Below, piece after piece: positions 18,536 to 30,154 of a stretch of DNA of 43,552 bases. Source of the stretch: Alteromonadaceae bacterium (GTDB lineage Bacteria > Pseudomonadota > Gammaproteobacteria > Enterobacterales > Alteromonadaceae). A program made the translations under genes and the position numbers. Positions within the stretch are counted from its first letter, which is position 1; each line of letters begins with the position of its first letter. The notes beneath the pieces are model-generated. The model was given only the letters and a program-made list of their open reading frames with translations, did no database searches and had not been told where the DNA came from. The stretch is taken from the NCBI GenBank assembly GCA_015491935.1, contig WGGB01000252.1, forward strand, positions 1-43,552, read 5' to 3'.

Positions 18536-19458
18536 TACTTTACTTCAATAATATTCACTGAGTTATCTTTCAAGTGTGTTTGAGTATTTAATAAATTATC
18601 TTGCTTATTGTCATCCATTGTCAGAATTTCTTGATCAAAGGCAATATCACCGCCGTTAATCACTCCTGAGGATGAATTAATGCTTTTGAAATCGAATAAT
18701 TTATCATCACATAAGTGTGATGGCACCACATTTTGTATCGCAGTAAACATAGACTCGATACGACCCGGAAATTGTTTGTGCCAGTCTTGCAACATGGCTT
18801 TAATGTGTTGGCGCTGTAAATTAGGCTGTGAGCCACATAAATTACAGGGAATAATTGGAAAGGCTTTCAAATCACTATAGGTAATTAAATCAGCTTCTTT
18901 ACAAAAAGCTAAGGGGCGAATTACCACATGATCGCCATTATCCGAGACTAATTTAGCTGGCATAGCTTTTAACTTCCCCCCGTAAAACATATTGAGCATT
19001 AGCGTTTCAAGCATATCGTCACGATGATGCCCTAAGGCTATTTTAGTTGCGCCCAATTCTTTTGCTGCCTTATATAGTAATGCGCGTCGCAAACGTGAGC
19101 ATAAGCTACAAGTGGTTTTACCTTCAGGAATTTTATCTTTAACTATGCTGTAAGTGTCTTCTTCAACTATTTTGTATTCAACACCTAACGAATTTAAATA
19201 ATTAGGCAACACATCTTCAGGAAAACCTGGTTGCTTTTGATCTAGATTTACCGCAACAAGTGTAAAGTTTATCGGCGCAGAGCGCTTTAATAGCATTAAT
19301 ATATCGAGTAACGCGTAACTATCTTTACCGCCAGACAAACATACCATCACCTTGTCACCTTCTTCAATCATATTATATTGAGCAATGGCTTTGCCTACTT
19401 GATGGCGTAAACGTTTTTCTAACTTACTTAATTGTGTTTTTTGTATCGATGAAAGCAT
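18535..19458 (-). CDS. ttcA: tRNA 2-thiocytidine biosynthesis protein TtcA
   Basis: TtcA thiolates cytidine 32 in certain tRNAs, using ATP and an iron-sulfur cluster. The PP-loop motif CLSGGKDSY lies near residues 38-46. Two Cys-x2-Cys pairs, CSLC (near 114) and CNLC (near 205), are the cluster and catalytic cysteines. [19 protein letters not shown] is typical of the family. The open frame runs 57 codons further upstream, but that extension has no TtcA similarity. The ATG at 19458 gives a 307-residue protein of family length, starts at a conserved point ([17 protein letters not shown]) and has GCGGAAT as ribosome site, so I place the start there. The last 50 or so residues are acidic and variable. 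It is divergent from pheS. Confidence 0.95.
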   Translation of the reverse strand: MLSSIQKTQLSKLEKRLRHQVGKAIAQYNMIEEGDKVMVCLSGGKDSYALLDILMLLKRSAPINFTLVAVNLDQKQPGFPEDVLPNYLNSLGVEYKIVEEDTYSIVKDKIPEGKTTCSLCSRLRRALLYKAAKELGATKIALGHHRDDMLETLMLNMFYGGKLKAMPAKLVSDNGDHVVIRPLAFCKEADLITYSDLKAFPIIPCNLCGSQPNLQRQHIKAMLQDWHKQFPGRIESMFTAIQNVVPSHLCDDKLFDFKSINSSSGVINGGDIAFDQEILTMDDNKQDNLLNTQTHLKDNSVNIIEVK

Positions 19459-19512
19459 GATTATTCCGCGATTATTATGTGTACTAGTATGTAATAAGAT
19501 AAAATCGCGCGC

Positions 19513-19518
19513 ATTATA
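19513..19518 (-). promoter_or_regulatory. Candidate -10 element for ttcA
   Basis: On the minus strand these bases read TATAAT, 55 bases upstream of the chosen ttcA start. The expected -35 region has no good match, so the call is tentative. Confidence 0.35.
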
Positions 19519-19680
19519 ACCGAAGCTCAGAGAGTATTTATGTTTTTTTAGTTTTTTTTCACTAAGAATGCGATTTTTAGTAACTATTGCTACATAAATC
19601 AACTGTTTTTGTGTAAAATCACACACCATTTTTATAAAATTTGTCTAGCCCAAGCCTTCGCTATTACGCCAAAGTAATAG

Positions 19681-20685
<1,005 letters not shown>

Positions 20686-20695
20686 GAAACTCATA

Positions 20696-23149
20696 ATGAA
20701 ATTTAGTGAATCTTGGTTACGTGAATGGGTTAATCCTACACTTTCATCGGATGAATTGACCCATCAAATAACGATGGCAGGTCTTGAGGTTGATGCTGTA
20801 GAACCTGTTGCTGGTGAATTTAGTGGCGTTATTGTTGGTGAAGTGGTTGAATGTGGTCCACATCCCGATGCCGATAAATTGCAAGTAACAAAAATTAGCT
20901 TAGGCGAATACGGTTCAGACAAAGTACCACAAGGCGAATTAGTTGATATTGTTTGTGGTGCTAAAAACTGTCGTTTAGGCTTAAAAGTTGCCGTAGCAAC
21001 GGTAGGCGCAGTATTACCAGGTAATTTTAAAATTAAAAAAGCTAAATTACGCGGCGTAGTCTCAAATGGTATGTTGTGTAGTGAGTCAGAAATTGGCTTA
21101 GCTGATAGTTCTGATGGCGTCTCTAGTGGAATAATTGAACTTCCACAAGATGCACCGATTGGTGTAGATGTTCGTGAATATTTAAACTTAAATGACGTAA
21201 CGATTGATGTTGATTTAACGGCTAACCGTGGTGATTGCTTAGGTTTAAAAGGTTTAGCGCGTGAAGTAGGGGTACTTAATTCTCTTGAAGTGACAGAGCC
21301 TGAAATAACAGTGGTTACACCAACCATTGATGATGCGCTTAATATTAGCATTGCTGCGGGTGAAGCTTGTCCGCGTTATTTAGGTCGTGTTATCAAAGGA
21401 ATTAATCCTAAAGCACAAACACCTTTATGGATGGTCGAAAAATTACGCCGTTGTGGTACACGTGCTATTGATCCTGTTGTTGATGTGACTAACTATGTGT
21501 TGTTAGAGCAAGGACATCCAATGCACGCTTTTGATTTAGCTAAAATTGAAGGTGGCATTAATGTTCGTTTCGCGCAAAAAGACGAAAAAATCACTTTATT
21601 AGATGAAAACGAAGTGACTTTAAATGAACAAACGTTAGTGATTGCTGATACGGGTGTTGAAGGTAATGGCAAAGCATTAGCAATGGCGGGTATTTTTGGT
21701 GGTTTACATTCAGGTGTCACCGCAGAATCTACTGATATTTTCTTAGAAAGTGCCTTTTTTGCACCCTTAGCTATTTTAGGTAAAGCGCGTCAATATGGTT
21801 TACATACCGATGCATCACACCGTTATGAACGTGGTATTGATCCACAATTACAACGTGCTGCGATGGAACGCGCGACACAACTGTTATTAGACATTGTTGG
21901 TGGTGATGCAGGTCCTATTGTCGAAGCGCAATTAAGTGAACATATTCCTACGGAAAAAAATGTAATATTACGTCGTGAAAAGTTAGATACGCGTATTGGT
22001 CATGTCATTGAAGATGAGCAAGTAAAAGAAATTTTAACTCGTTTAGGTTTTACTGTCAGTGAAACAGGTGAAGGGCAAACAAAACAATGGCAAGTTATTG
22101 TACCCGCTTACCGTTTTGATATTAAAGTTGAAGTTGATTTAATTGAAGAAGTCGCACGTATTTATGGCTACAACAATATTCCTAATGTTGCTCCTAAAGC
22201 CTTTTTGAAAATGCGTACACAAAAAGAAGCGCGTATTCCGTTAAGTAAATTACGTCAAACTTTGGTTAATCGCGATTACCAAGAAGCGATCACTTATAGT
22301 TTTGTTGATCCTAAAATACAGTCATTAATTCATCCCGATGAAAGTGTTATGACCTTGCCACATCCCATTTCAAGTGAAATGTCGGTAATGCGTTTAAGCT
22401 TATGGACAGGATTATTACAATCGGTTGTTTACAATCAAAATCGTCAACAACAACGTATTCGTTTGTTTGAAACTGGCTTACGTTTTGTGCCAGATGAAAG
22501 TGCTGAAAATGGAGTTCGTCAACAAGCTATGCTTGCTGGGGTTATCAGTGGTCAGCGTTTTGACGAACAATGGAACCAAGAAAAAGTAGCGATAGATTAT
22601 TATGATATTAAAGGTGATGTTGAAGCCTTGTTATCATTAACGGGTGAAAATGCCCGCGAATATGAATTTTCTAAAACTGAAATTTCGGCATTACACCCAG
22701 GACAAAGTGCTGCGATAACTAAAAATGGTAACTTAGTTGGTTATATTGGTGCCTTACATCCTGAATTAGAACGAAAATTAGGATTAAATGGTCGTACATT
22801 TATTTTTGAATTATTATTGGCTGAAATATCAACGCAAAAAATTCCGCAAGCCCGTGATATATCTCGCTTTCCTGCGAATAGACGAGACATTGCAGTAGTG
22901 GTAAAAGAGCATATTGATGCAAAAAATGTGTTACAACTTATTGAAAAGGTTGGCGGAAATCTTTTATTTGATCTAAAATTATTTGATGTATACCGAGGTA
23001 ATGGTATAGACGACGGGTTTAAGAGCTTAGCCATCGGTTTATTTATGCAAGATCGTGAGAAAACTCTTGAAGAAAAAGACATTAACCAAGTGGTTGATCG
23101 TGTAGTTGACGCGCTAACCCGCGAACTACACGCATCACTGAGGGATTAA
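20696..23149 (+). CDS. pheT: Phenylalanyl-tRNA synthetase beta subunit
   Basis: An 817-residue subunit, slightly longer than the E. coli protein (795). Domains in order: a tRNA-binding OB fold (about 40-155, beginning [18 protein letters not shown]), the B3/B4 editing domain (about 210-390, with [20 protein letters not shown] and HPMHAFD), B5 (about 400-480, with [13 protein letters not shown] just after), the catalytic-like domain and a C-terminal anticodon-binding FDX-ACB domain (about 720-815, [13 protein letters not shown]). Part of the extra length is a short insertion in the OB domain ([17 protein letters not shown]). It is cotranscribed with pheS and, after 4 bases, ihfA. Confidence 0.98.
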   Translation: MKFSESWLREWVNPTLSSDELTHQITMAGLEVDAVEPVAGEFSGVIVGEVVECGPHPDADKLQVTKISLGEYGSDKVPQGELVDIVCGAKNCRLGLKVAVATVGAVLPGNFKIKKAKLRGVVSNGMLCSESEIGLADSSDGVSSGIIELPQDAPIGVDVREYLNLNDVTIDVDLTANRGDCLGLKGLAREVGVLNSLEVTEPEITVVTPTIDDALNISIAAGEACPRYLGRVIKGINPKAQTPLWMVEKLRRCGTRAIDPVVDVTNYVLLEQGHPMHAFDLAKIEGGINVRFAQKDEKITLLDENEVTLNEQTLVIADTGVEGNGKALAMAGIFGGLHSGVTAESTDIFLESAFFAPLAILGKARQYGLHTDASHRYERGIDPQLQRAAMERATQLLLDIVGGDAGPIVEAQLSEHIPTEKNVILRREKLDTRIGHVIEDEQVKEILTRLGFTVSETGEGQTKQWQVIVPAYRFDIKVEVDLIEEVARIYGYNNIPNVAPKAFLKMRTQKEARIPLSKLRQTLVNRDYQEAITYSFVDPKIQSLIHPDESVMTLPHPISSEMSVMRLSLWTGLLQSVVYNQNRQQQRIRLFETGLRFVPDESAENGVRQQAMLAGVISGQRFDEQWNQEKVAIDYYDIKGDVEALLSLTGENAREYEFSKTEISALHPGQSAAITKNGNLVGYIGALHPELERKLGLNGRTFIFELLLAEISTQKIPQARDISRFPANRRDIAVVVKEHIDAKNVLQLIEKVGGNLLFDLKLFDVYRGNGIDDGFKSLAIGLFMQDREKTLEEKDINQVVDRVVDALTRELHASLRD

Positions 23150-23153
23150 AACA

Positions 23154-23450
23154 ATGGCGCTAACAAAAGCAGAAGTAGCAGAACATTTAGTTGAGAAAGT
23201 AAATTTAAGTAAACGTGATGCCAAAGATATGGTGGAATGTTTTTTTGAAGACATTCGCGAAACATTAGAACGTGGTGAACAAGTAAAGCTTTCAGGTTTT
23301 GGTAATTTTGACATTCGTGAAAAAAGTGAACGTCCGGGCAGAAATCCTAAAACGGGTGAAGATATTCCAATTTCTGCCCGTCGCGTAGTAACTTTTAGAC
23401 CGGGTCAAAAATTAAAGAGCCGTGTAGAGTCGGGTAATAGCGATAAGTAA
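23154..23450 (+). CDS. ihfA: Integration host factor alpha subunit
   Basis: A 98-residue DNA-bending protein of the HU/IHF family. [24 protein letters not shown] and [16 protein letters not shown]-like text (here [18 protein letters not shown]) followed by [19 protein letters not shown], the beta-arm with its Pro intercalating tip, identify the alpha subunit; gene order after pheT agrees. With IHF-beta it forms a heterodimer that sharply bends DNA in recombination and regulation. The ribosome site (GAGGGA) lies in the last codons of pheT. A terminator follows 43 bases after the stop. Confidence 0.98.
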   Translation: MALTKAEVAEHLVEKVNLSKRDAKDMVECFFEDIRETLERGEQVKLSGFGNFDIREKSERPGRNPKTGEDIPISARRVVTFRPGQKLKSRVESGNSDK

Positions 23451-23492
23451 GTTTTACCTTATATCGTCTATATCAATCTGCTATTAAGACCA

Positions 23493-23532
23493 ACATCATT
23501 ATGATTTTTTAATCATAATGATGTGATTTTTT
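23493..23532 (+). terminator. Intrinsic terminator after ihfA
   Basis: A perfect 12-bp stem, ACATCATTATGA (23493-23504) with TCATAATGATGT (23513-23524), 8-base loop, followed by GA and six T. Closes the pheS-pheT-ihfA operon. Confidence 0.82.
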
Positions 23533-23592
23533 GCTTTAAAATTTTAACGCTATATCGGTATAATCTATACTATAAAATTGTGTCATTAAAAT

Positions 23593-23620
23593 AAAAAAAA
23601 GGCTGCGAATGCAGCCTTTT
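23593..23620 (-). terminator. Intrinsic terminator after the DAHP synthase gene
   Basis: On the minus strand AAAAGGCTGC, loop ATTC, GCAGCCTTTT (genome 23597-23620), then T to 23593. It lies 22 bases past the aroH stop codon. Sequence is nearly the same as the 18459 terminator. Confidence 0.9.
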
Positions 23621-23641
23621 CTATGTTTTTGCTTTTTTTAT

Positions 23642-24688
23642 TTAATTTTTAGCGATTGCTTGCGCAAGTTCAACTAAAATAGCTTCACTTGCGGTTAAGT
23701 CGATACAAGCATCCGTAATACTTTGCCCATAAACTAAATCTTTAGGATCTTCTACCACTTGTTTGCCCGCCACTAAAAAGCTTTCGATCATCACACCAAA
23801 AATATGATCATTACCGGCAATAATTTGTTCAGCCAACGACGTGGCTACTTCTGCTTGTCGGGTGTGGTCTTTGTAGCTATTACCGTGACTACAATCAATC
23901 ATAATACGGCTAGGTAGGTTTGTTTTTTCTAATAAATCACAAGCATTAGCAATATCACTGGCATGATAATTAGGCTCTTTACCACCACGTAAAATAATAT
24001 GCGCAAAAGGGTTACCGTGGGTTTGGTAAATACACATTTGGCCACTTTTATCTGGCGAATAAAGTACGTGCGAGACACTGGCTGCTTTTATGGCATCGCT
24101 GGCTATTTTTACATTACCGTCAGTGCCATTTTTAAAACCAACAGGGCAAGATAATGCTGAAGCGAGCTCTCGATGAACTTGGCTTTCTGTGGTGCGTGCA
24201 CCTATGGCTCCCCAGCTGATCAAATCAGAAATATATTGACCTGTAACCATGTCTAAAAATTCAGTGCCTGTTGGTAAACCAATATCATTAATTTCAATTA
24301 ATAATTGTCGTGCTAAATTTAACCCTTTGGCAACTTTGAACGACTTATCCAGATCCGGATCACTAATTAAACCTTTCCAGCCTACAGTGGTGCGTGGTTT
24401 TTCAAAGTAAACGCGCATAACAATAAATAAATCATCTTTAAATTTGTCGTGTAATACTTTTAATTGTTTCGCGTAATCAATAGCAGCAGCAGGATCGTGA
24501 ATAGAACAAGGGCCAATGACCACTAATAAACGCTTATCTTTACCTGTAATTATATCTTCAATCGTTTTGCGACTATCGATAATAAAATCGGCGGTTTTTT
24601 GAGTTAATGGAATTTGCTGCGCTAATTGAGCTGGAGACACTAAATTTTCAATTAATGAGGTACGAAATTCATCAGTTTTTATGGTCAT
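23642..24688 (-). CDS. aroH: 3-deoxy-7-phosphoheptulonate synthase, class I (AroH-like)
   Basis: A 348-residue DAHP synthase, the first step of the shikimate pathway, joining phosphoenolpyruvate and erythrose 4-phosphate. Key motifs: IGPCSIHDP near residues 59-67, MRVYFEKPRTTVGWKGL (about 92-108), SWGAIGARTTESQVHRE (about 150-166), VGFKNGTDGN and the C-terminal YGQSITDAC. The N-terminus (TDEFRTSLIENLVSPAQLAQ) and the EFLDMVTGQYISDLISWGAIG segment look most like the E. coli Trp-sensitive isozyme AroH rather than AroF. The neighbours agree: in E. coli too aroH adjoins ppsR and ppsA. The isozyme assignment rests on remembered comparison, so the feedback inhibitor is inference. It lies 104 bases after ppsR on the same strand. 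Confidence 0.9.
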   Translation of the reverse strand: MTIKTDEFRTSLIENLVSPAQLAQQIPLTQKTADFIIDSRKTIEDIITGKDKRLLVVIGPCSIHDPAAAIDYAKQLKVLHDKFKDDLFIVMRVYFEKPRTTVGWKGLISDPDLDKSFKVAKGLNLARQLLIEINDIGLPTGTEFLDMVTGQYISDLISWGAIGARTTESQVHRELASALSCPVGFKNGTDGNVKIASDAIKAASVSHVLYSPDKSGQMCIYQTHGNPFAHIILRGGKEPNYHASDIANACDLLEKTNLPSRIMIDCSHGNSYKDHTRQAEVATSLAEQIIAGNDHIFGVMIESFLVAGKQVVEDPKDLVYGQSITDACIDLTASEAILVELAQAIAKN

Positions 24689-24792
24689 TAAGAATGCTTC
24701 GGTTTGACAGATTTACTAGGCGGTTAACATAGCGAAAAAGCGCGCTAATGCCAACCTTTTCGCCTGATTTAAATCAACTATTTTAGTTGAAA

Positions 24793-25602
24793 TTAGTATT
24801 TATATCTTTGCAGCTTCGTTTCCGATAATATTTTGGCGGTAATTTCTTCTACAGATAATTTAGTGGTGTTTAAATAGGGAATTTTTTCTTTTTTATAGAG
24901 TTTTTCAACTTCTCTTACTTCCATGCGACATTGCCTTGCTGATGAATACTTACTATTTGATAAACGATTGTCTCTAATGTCAATCAAGCGCTGCGCATCT
25001 ATGGTTAAACCAAATAATTTATCTTTATGTTTTTTTAAACAATCAGGAAGCTTTAATTCATCCATATCGTCCTCAGTTAAAGGATAATTCGCCGCTTTAA
25101 TACCATATTGTAACGCTAAATAGAGTGAGGTAGGGGTTTTGCCTGAACGAGAAACGCCCACTAAAATAACGTCTGCGTGTTCATAGTTACTAATATTACC
25201 GCCATCATCATTGGCAAGCGCATAATTTACTGCATCTATTCTAAAATCATAACTGTTTTCATGAATACTGTGAGTTCTATGAGCTTTAGGTTTTGCCTTT
25301 ATACCTAACTGTTGTTCAAGAGGATTAATGAAATGTTCTAAAAAATTATAAATAATAGCATCACAGCTATCAATTATCTCTCTAATTTCAGGCTTAACAA
25401 AGGTGTGAAAAACTAGAGGTGGCTCACCAGAACGCTTACTAGATTTGTTGATTTTATTTTTTGTTTCAATGGCTTGTTCAATTGTTTCAACAAAAGGAAT
25501 AGTGTGATGTTCAAATTCCATTGGAAATAAAGATAATAAAGCATGACCAAAAACCTCAGAGGTAATAGCCGTGCCATCAGAAATATAAAATGCTGCACGC
25601 AT
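24793..25602 (-). CDS. ppsR: PEP synthetase regulatory protein (bifunctional kinase/pyrophosphorylase)
   Basis: A 269-residue DUF299 protein. It inactivates PEP synthetase by ADP-dependent phosphorylation of a threonine and reactivates it by Pi-dependent dephosphorylation. The N-terminus [27 protein letters not shown] and the P-loop-like [18 protein letters not shown] (about 148-165) are diagnostic, as is the C-terminal [16 protein letters not shown]. It is divergent from its target, ppsA, across a 125-base gap that must hold both promoters; I could not fix them with confidence. A weak 6-bp hairpin (24774-24790) follows the stop, so readthrough into aroH is possible. Confidence 0.95.
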   Translation of the reverse strand: MRAAFYISDGTAITSEVFGHALLSLFPMEFEHHTIPFVETIEQAIETKNKINKSSKRSGEPPLVFHTFVKPEIREIIDSCDAIIYNFLEHFINPLEQQLGIKAKPKAHRTHSIHENSYDFRIDAVNYALANDDGGNISNYEHADVILVGVSRSGKTPTSLYLALQYGIKAANYPLTEDDMDELKLPDCLKKHKDKLFGLTIDAQRLIDIRDNRLSNSKYSSARQCRMEVREVEKLYKKEKIPYLNTTKLSVEEITAKILSETKLQRYKY

Positions 25603-25727
25603 AACAATAGACTCTTTTTGTAATAGCTTATGAAAACTTTTAATTTCGTTTTTAAGGCTGTCAGTGTAAAATGATATTTGTTCTCAATAAAGAACTTTCT
25701 TAACTTTATCCTGATGGAGATTTTGTT

Positions 25728-28118
25728 GTGCAAGAATATGTACTTTGGTATGAAAATTTAGGAATGAATGATGTAGATCGCGTTGGCGGTAAAAACGCAT
25801 CACTCGGTGAAATGATTTCAAATCTAGCCAATGTTGGTGTGCAAGTCCCAGGTGGTTTTGCGACGACCTCTTACGCTTTTAATGAGTTTTTAGAGCAAAG
25901 TGGCTTAAACGATAAAATTTATCACTTATTAGATGAATTAAATGTTGAAGATGTTAATGCGCTAGCTAAAGCGGGTGAAATGATCCGTCAATGGATTATA
26001 GATACACCATTTTTACCGCAAATGCAGCAAGAAATAGAAGCTGCTTATGCAAAACTTGCTGGAGACTTACCTGCTGGAAAAAGCCCTGCCGATGCCTCTT
26101 TTGCCGTACGTTCGTCAGCAACGGCTGAAGATATGCCAGATGCTTCTTTTGCAGGACAACAAGAAACCTTTTTAAATGTTCGTGGTTTAGACGCGGTGAT
26201 GATCGCCATTAAGCACGTATTTGCCTCGTTATTTAATGACAGAGCTATCTCTTATCGAGTTCATCAAGGTTACGATCATCGTGGCGTGGCATTATCTGCT
26301 GGTATTCAGCGTATGGTGCGTAGTGATATAGCTTCAAGTGGCGTGATGTTTTCTATTGATACTGAATCAGGCTTTGAAGATGTGGTATTTATTACCTCTA
26401 GCTATGGTTTAGGTGAAATGGTAGTGCAGGGCGCGGTTAACCCTGATGAATTTTATGTTCATAAACCAACTCTAGCAAAAGGCAAACCTAGTGTTGTTCG
26501 TCGTAATATTGGTAGTAAAGCAATTAAAATGGTTTATACCAATGAGCAAGAGCATGGTAAGCAAGTGGAAGTGATTGATGTTGATGAAGTTCAATCTAAT
26601 CAATTTTCATTAACCGATGAAGAAGTACAAAATCTTGCTAAACAAGCGGTTATTATTGAAAAACATTATCAACGACCTATGGATATTGAATGGGCAAAAG
26701 ATGGCCTAGACGGTAAACTTTATATCGTACAAGCGCGCCCTGAAACGGTACGTAGCCGTGAAAGTGGCAACGTAATGGAACAGTTTCAACTACAAGAAAC
26801 CGCTGAGGTTGTTTGTACAGGACGCTCTATTGGTCAAAAAATTGGTAGTGGTGAAGCAAAAGTATTAGCGTCATTAGATGAAATGGATAAAATCCAGCCT
26901 GGTGATGTGTTAGTGACTGATATGACGGATCCTGATTGGGAACCGATCATGAAAAAAGCCTCGGCTATCGTCACTAACCGTGGCGGGCGTACTTGTCATG
27001 CCGCTATTATTGCCCGTGAAATGGGTATTCCTGCGGTAGTCGGTTGTGGTGATGCTACCAGTAAAATTAAAGCAGGTGATGAAATTACCGTGTCTTGTGC
27101 TGAAGGAGATACTGGGTTTATTTATCAAGGCTCACTTAATTTTGAAGTGATCAAATCTGAAATTGATAATATGCCAGCATTACCACTTAAAATAATGATG
27201 AATGTAGGAAATCCTGACAGAGCCTTTGCTTTTGCGCGTTTACCTCATGCTGGTATTGGTTTGGCACGTTTAGAATTTATTATTAATAAAATGATCGGCG
27301 TTCATCCTAAAGCATTAATCAATTATGATACACAGTCAGCTGATTTAAAAGAAGAAATTGACGATATTATTGCGGGTTACGAAAGCCCAGTTGAATTTTA
27401 TATTGCTAAATTAACCGAAGGCATTTCTACCTTAGCCGCTGCTTATTCGCCTGAAAAAGTGATTGTACGGATGTCTGATTTTAAATCAAACGAATATGCT
27501 AATTTAGTCGGTGGTGAAGAATTTGAACCCGATGAAGAAAACCCAATGATCGGTTATCGTGGTGCTTCTCGTTATATATCTGAAGATTTTAGAGATTGTT
27601 TTGCGCTAGAGTGCGAAGCAATAAAACGGGTGCGTAATGACATGGATTTAACCAATGTTGAGGTAATGATCCCGTTTGTTCGTACTTTAGAAGAAGCAGA
27701 GAAAGTTATAGAAATTTTAGCTGAAAATGGTTTGAAACGTGGTGAAAATGGTTTACGCGTGATCATGATGTGTGAATTGCCGTCAAATGCATTATGTGCT
27801 GATCAATTCCTTGATCATTTTGATGGTTTTTCTATTGGCTCAAATGATTTAACGCAGTTAACCTTAGGCTTAGATAGAGATTCCGGTTTAATTGCGCATT
27901 TATTTGATGAACGCAACCCCGCCATAAAAATATTATTGTCTATGGCAATTAAAGCGTGTAAAGCCCGTGGTAAATATGTAGGGATTTGTGGTCAAGGGCC
28001 GTCCGATCATGCTGATTTTGCAGCTTGGTTGGTTGAACAAGGCATTGATAGTGTTTCACTTAATCCTGATACAGTGTTGCCAACTTGGTTATATTTAGCC
28101 GAGCAACATAAAGCTTAA
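25728..28118 (+). CDS. ppsA: Phosphoenolpyruvate synthase
   Basis: A 796-residue cytoplasmic enzyme converting pyruvate and ATP to PEP, AMP and phosphate for gluconeogenesis. The N-terminal ATP-grasp domain opens with [22 protein letters not shown]. The swivelling phosphohistidine domain has [20 protein letters not shown] with catalytic His424. The TIM-barrel PEP/pyruvate domain includes [31 protein letters not shown] and [10 protein letters not shown] with the catalytic Cys near 754. The start is GTG at 25728 with TGGAGA upstream; the first residues ([11 protein letters not shown]) align with the usual N-terminus, which supports this choice over an internal ATG. Regulated post-translationally by the divergent ppsR product. 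Confidence 0.97.
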   Translation: MQEYVLWYENLGMNDVDRVGGKNASLGEMISNLANVGVQVPGGFATTSYAFNEFLEQSGLNDKIYHLLDELNVEDVNALAKAGEMIRQWIIDTPFLPQMQQEIEAAYAKLAGDLPAGKSPADASFAVRSSATAEDMPDASFAGQQETFLNVRGLDAVMIAIKHVFASLFNDRAISYRVHQGYDHRGVALSAGIQRMVRSDIASSGVMFSIDTESGFEDVVFITSSYGLGEMVVQGAVNPDEFYVHKPTLAKGKPSVVRRNIGSKAIKMVYTNEQEHGKQVEVIDVDEVQSNQFSLTDEEVQNLAKQAVIIEKHYQRPMDIEWAKDGLDGKLYIVQARPETVRSRESGNVMEQFQLQETAEVVCTGRSIGQKIGSGEAKVLASLDEMDKIQPGDVLVTDMTDPDWEPIMKKASAIVTNRGGRTCHAAIIAREMGIPAVVGCGDATSKIKAGDEITVSCAEGDTGFIYQGSLNFEVIKSEIDNMPALPLKIMMNVGNPDRAFAFARLPHAGIGLARLEFIINKMIGVHPKALINYDTQSADLKEEIDDIIAGYESPVEFYIAKLTEGISTLAAAYSPEKVIVRMSDFKSNEYANLVGGEEFEPDEENPMIGYRGASRYISEDFRDCFALECEAIKRVRNDMDLTNVEVMIPFVRTLEEAEKVIEILAENGLKRGENGLRVIMMCELPSNALCADQFLDHFDGFSIGSNDLTQLTLGLDRDSGLIAHLFDERNPAIKILLSMAIKACKARGKYVGICGQGPSDHADFAAWLVEQGIDSVSLNPDTVLPTWLYLAEQHKA

Positions 28119-28141
28119 TTAGTTATAATATTTTGATAAAT

Positions 28142-28175
28142 AAAGCCCTTGCAATTAACATTGCAAGGGCTTTTT
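28142..28175 (+). terminator. Bidirectional intrinsic terminator between ppsA and uspE
   Basis: A perfect 13-bp stem, AAAGCCCTTGCAA (28142-28154) and TTGCAAGGGCTTT (28161-28173), loop TTAACA, then T to 28175. It lies between convergent genes and can serve both. Confidence 0.93.
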
Positions 28176-28192
28176 AACGAATAATTAAAAGC

Positions 28193-29122
28193 TTAATCTT
28201 CAAGCGGTGATTTATAACCTAATGGTTTTAGTGCTAATACATCACACTTTAATTGGTCAATAACATGCTCGGCGGTATTGCCTATTATTGCAGCCGAAAA
28301 CCCTGTGCGACCAATAGTTCCTAAAACAACTAGTTCAGCATCTATTTCGCTGGCAACATCATTAATAACATCTTCAGCTAAACCTTCACGCACATAAGTA
28401 TTTTCTGGCTTAATATTGAATTTTTCAGCGTGCTTAGCCATAAGTTTTTTATGATTTTCAAGCATATTTTCATTATATTCTTGCGCATTAAATTCAGGAA
28501 TTTCAATCGCTATATTTACAGGTGTACCAGGGAACGAGTTAACTAAATGTACATTAGCATTGATGATTTTTGCTAAATTGTTAGCTTCTTCAGTAATAAT
28601 TTTATTCAATGATTGATGTTCTTCTTCATCACTACCAATATTAACCGCCGCTAAAATATTGCCATTTTCAGGCCAATGATGCTCTTTTACTAAGAGCACA
28701 GGGCAAGGGCATTTACGTAAAATATGCCAATCGGTTGGGGTAAAAATTACAGCTTTTAGCTTATCGTGTTGGTGGGTGCTTTTTATCACTAAATCAAATT
28801 TATGCTCAATAACTTGGTTGATAATCGCTTCAAAAGGACGATTATGCCATAAAACACGAATATCAATATCAATATTGTCGGGGTTATGTTCTGTAACAAT
28901 TTCTTCTACCCATGCTTTACGATCAGCAATAACACTATTACGCATTATTTCACGTTCATGGCTAGATAAAATAGTAGTCATTTCATAAGAAAAATCAAAG
29001 ATACTTAAAAATGCCGTTAGCTTACTATTAGTACGTTTAGCCAATTCTATAGCGCGTTTTAAGGCGACTTGATCATTAGTAGTAGGATTAATAATGACTA
29101 AAATGTTTTGATGTTTTTCCAT
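28193..29122 (-). CDS. uspE: Universal stress protein UspE (tandem Usp domains)
   Basis: A 309-residue protein with two Usp domains: residues about 4-150 (ILVIINPTTNDQVALKRAIELA start; CPCPVLLVKEH end) and about 155-305 (ILAAVNIGSDEEE start). The second domain retains the nucleotide-loop-like VLGTIGRTGFSAAIIGNTAEHV near 266-287. Tandem Usp proteins of this length beside fnr match UspE (YdaA) of E. coli, which is linked to stress survival, motility and aggregation. The gene lies downstream of fnr on the same strand, separated by 285 bases that include an FNR-box-like palindrome. Confidence 0.93.
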   Translation of the reverse strand: MEKHQNILVIINPTTNDQVALKRAIELAKRTNSKLTAFLSIFDFSYEMTTILSSHEREIMRNSVIADRKAWVEEIVTEHNPDNIDIDIRVLWHNRPFEAIINQVIEHKFDLVIKSTHQHDKLKAVIFTPTDWHILRKCPCPVLLVKEHHWPENGNILAAVNIGSDEEEHQSLNKIITEEANNLAKIINANVHLVNSFPGTPVNIAIEIPEFNAQEYNENMLENHKKLMAKHAEKFNIKPENTYVREGLAEDVINDVASEIDAELVVLGTIGRTGFSAAIIGNTAEHVIDQLKCDVLALKPLGYKSPLED

Positions 29123-29360
29123 AATTTAAACCTTTTAAATTGCTGCTGTTGTGCTTAAAGTCGTTTACTTGATGTTTATTGTAGAAATGGTACAACTGTG
29201 AATTTTTAGGATATAAATTCCCTTCTACAACTTTTTTTAGAGTTAATTATTAAAAGTTAATTAACAACTAACGAAAACATAATTTTTTCATTAACAATAA
29301 TTAGAATAACACAACTATTATGAGTATAGTTTTAGTTTATAAAATCAGGAGTGTTTTTTG

Positions 29361-29374
29361 TTGATCCAGCTCAA
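29361..29374 (-). promoter_or_regulatory. FNR-box-like palindrome upstream of uspE
   Basis: TTGAT-CCAG-CTCAA matches the FNR consensus TTGAT-N4-ATCAA at 9 of 10 positions. It lies about 240 bases before the uspE start and 34 bases past the fnr stop. No clear -10 was placed between it and uspE, so the link is tentative. The rest of the 285-base gap is AT-rich without another recognisable element. Confidence 0.4.
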
Positions 29375-29407
29375 TGATTATGGAACTGGTTGATAGAAGA
29401 AGAAAAA

Positions 29408-30127
29408 TTAACCTTCTGCAACATCAGCAAGTTTATCAATGTCATGAATTGTAATTAGCTTACCACTAACACTAATTAATTCTTTTTTTTGAAAACGATT
29501 TAATAAACGACTAATCGTTTCAACGGTTAAACCAATATAATTTCCAATTTCACTACGTGTCATGGTTAAACGAAATTCAGTGGCAGACAAGTTTCTATTA
29601 CTGAAACGTTCACTTAGTGACAAAATAAAGCTGGCTAAGCGTTGTTCAGCATTTTTGTGATTAAGTAACATCAGCATTTGTTGATCATTTTTAATTTCAC
29701 CACTCATCATGCGTAATATTTGTTTGCGTAATTTCGGCATGGTATTGGTTAATTGGTCAAGGTTTTCATAAGGAATTTCGCAGACCATAGAAGTTTCCAT
29801 GGCTTGTGCGAAGCTCGGGTGAGAGCTTTCTATAATAGCATCAAAGCCCAATAAATCACCGGGTAGATGAAAACCTGTTATTTGTTCTTCACCATTTTCA
29901 TCTATGGTATAGGTTTTAAAGGTGCCAGAACGAATAGCATATAAAGAATGTAGTTTTTCACCGTCATTAAAAACTTTATCGCCTTTATGAATAGGGCGCT
30001 TGCGATTAATAATATTGTCTAATGAGTCAAGCTCTTGATTATTTAAAGAATAAGGAATGCATAATTCACTTAAACTGCAATTTTGACAGTGGATCTGGTT
30101 TCGGCCAGGACAAGGAGTATTTTTCAT
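29408..30127 (-). CDS. fnr: FNR oxygen-sensing transcriptional regulator
   Basis: A 239-residue CRP/FNR-family regulator, orthologous to Fnr/EtrA. The N-terminal cluster has Cys14-x2-Cys17-x5-Cys23 ([11 protein letters not shown]), and the fourth ligand is the Cys in [10 protein letters not shown] near 115, as required for an oxygen-labile [4Fe-4S] cluster. The beta-roll includes [14 protein letters not shown]. The recognition helix reads [11 protein letters not shown], with the FNR-type Val, Glu, Ser and Arg that specify TTGAT half-sites. In the absence of oxygen it should dimerise and control respiratory genes. A 9-of-10 FNR box lies 28-41 bases before the start, suggesting autoregulation. 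Neighbours are a SafE-family gene upstream and uspE downstream. Confidence 0.97.
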   Translation of the reverse strand: MKNTPCPGRNQIHCQNCSLSELCIPYSLNNQELDSLDNIINRKRPIHKGDKVFNDGEKLHSLYAIRSGTFKTYTIDENGEEQITGFHLPGDLLGFDAIIESSHPSFAQAMETSMVCEIPYENLDQLTNTMPKLRKQILRMMSGEIKNDQQMLMLLNHKNAEQRLASFILSLSERFSNRNLSATEFRLTMTRSEIGNYIGLTVETISRLLNRFQKKELISVSGKLITIHDIDKLADVAEG

Positions 30128-30154
30128 AAATTAGCATTGAATCGTTAATAAACT

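Noticed and set aside
19459-19629. 57-codon N-terminal extension of ttcA
   Set aside because: The extension has no TtcA similarity and contains the likely promoter (TATAAT at 19518-19513); the ATG at 19458 has a ribosome site and gives the family length.
20764-21351. 195-residue minus-strand frame within pheT
   Set aside because: Antisense shadow rich in Ser, Thr and Pro, as expected from the opposite strand of a conserved gene; no family features.
24689-24792. TrpR operator or riboswitch upstream of the DAHP synthase gene
   Set aside because: ACTAG...TTAAC-like bases are present but do not form the symmetric TrpR palindrome; the GCGAAAA/TTTTCGC pairing has a long unstable loop.
25413-25733. 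106-residue minus-strand frame across the ppsR start
   Set aside because: It overlaps ppsR in another frame and covers the ppsR-ppsA promoter gap; Lys/Phe/Leu-rich noise.
29230-29290. Terminator after fnr from the GTTAATT/AATTAAC repeats
   Set aside because: The arms are AT-only apart from the ends and are followed by A-rich, not T-rich, sequence on the minus strand.
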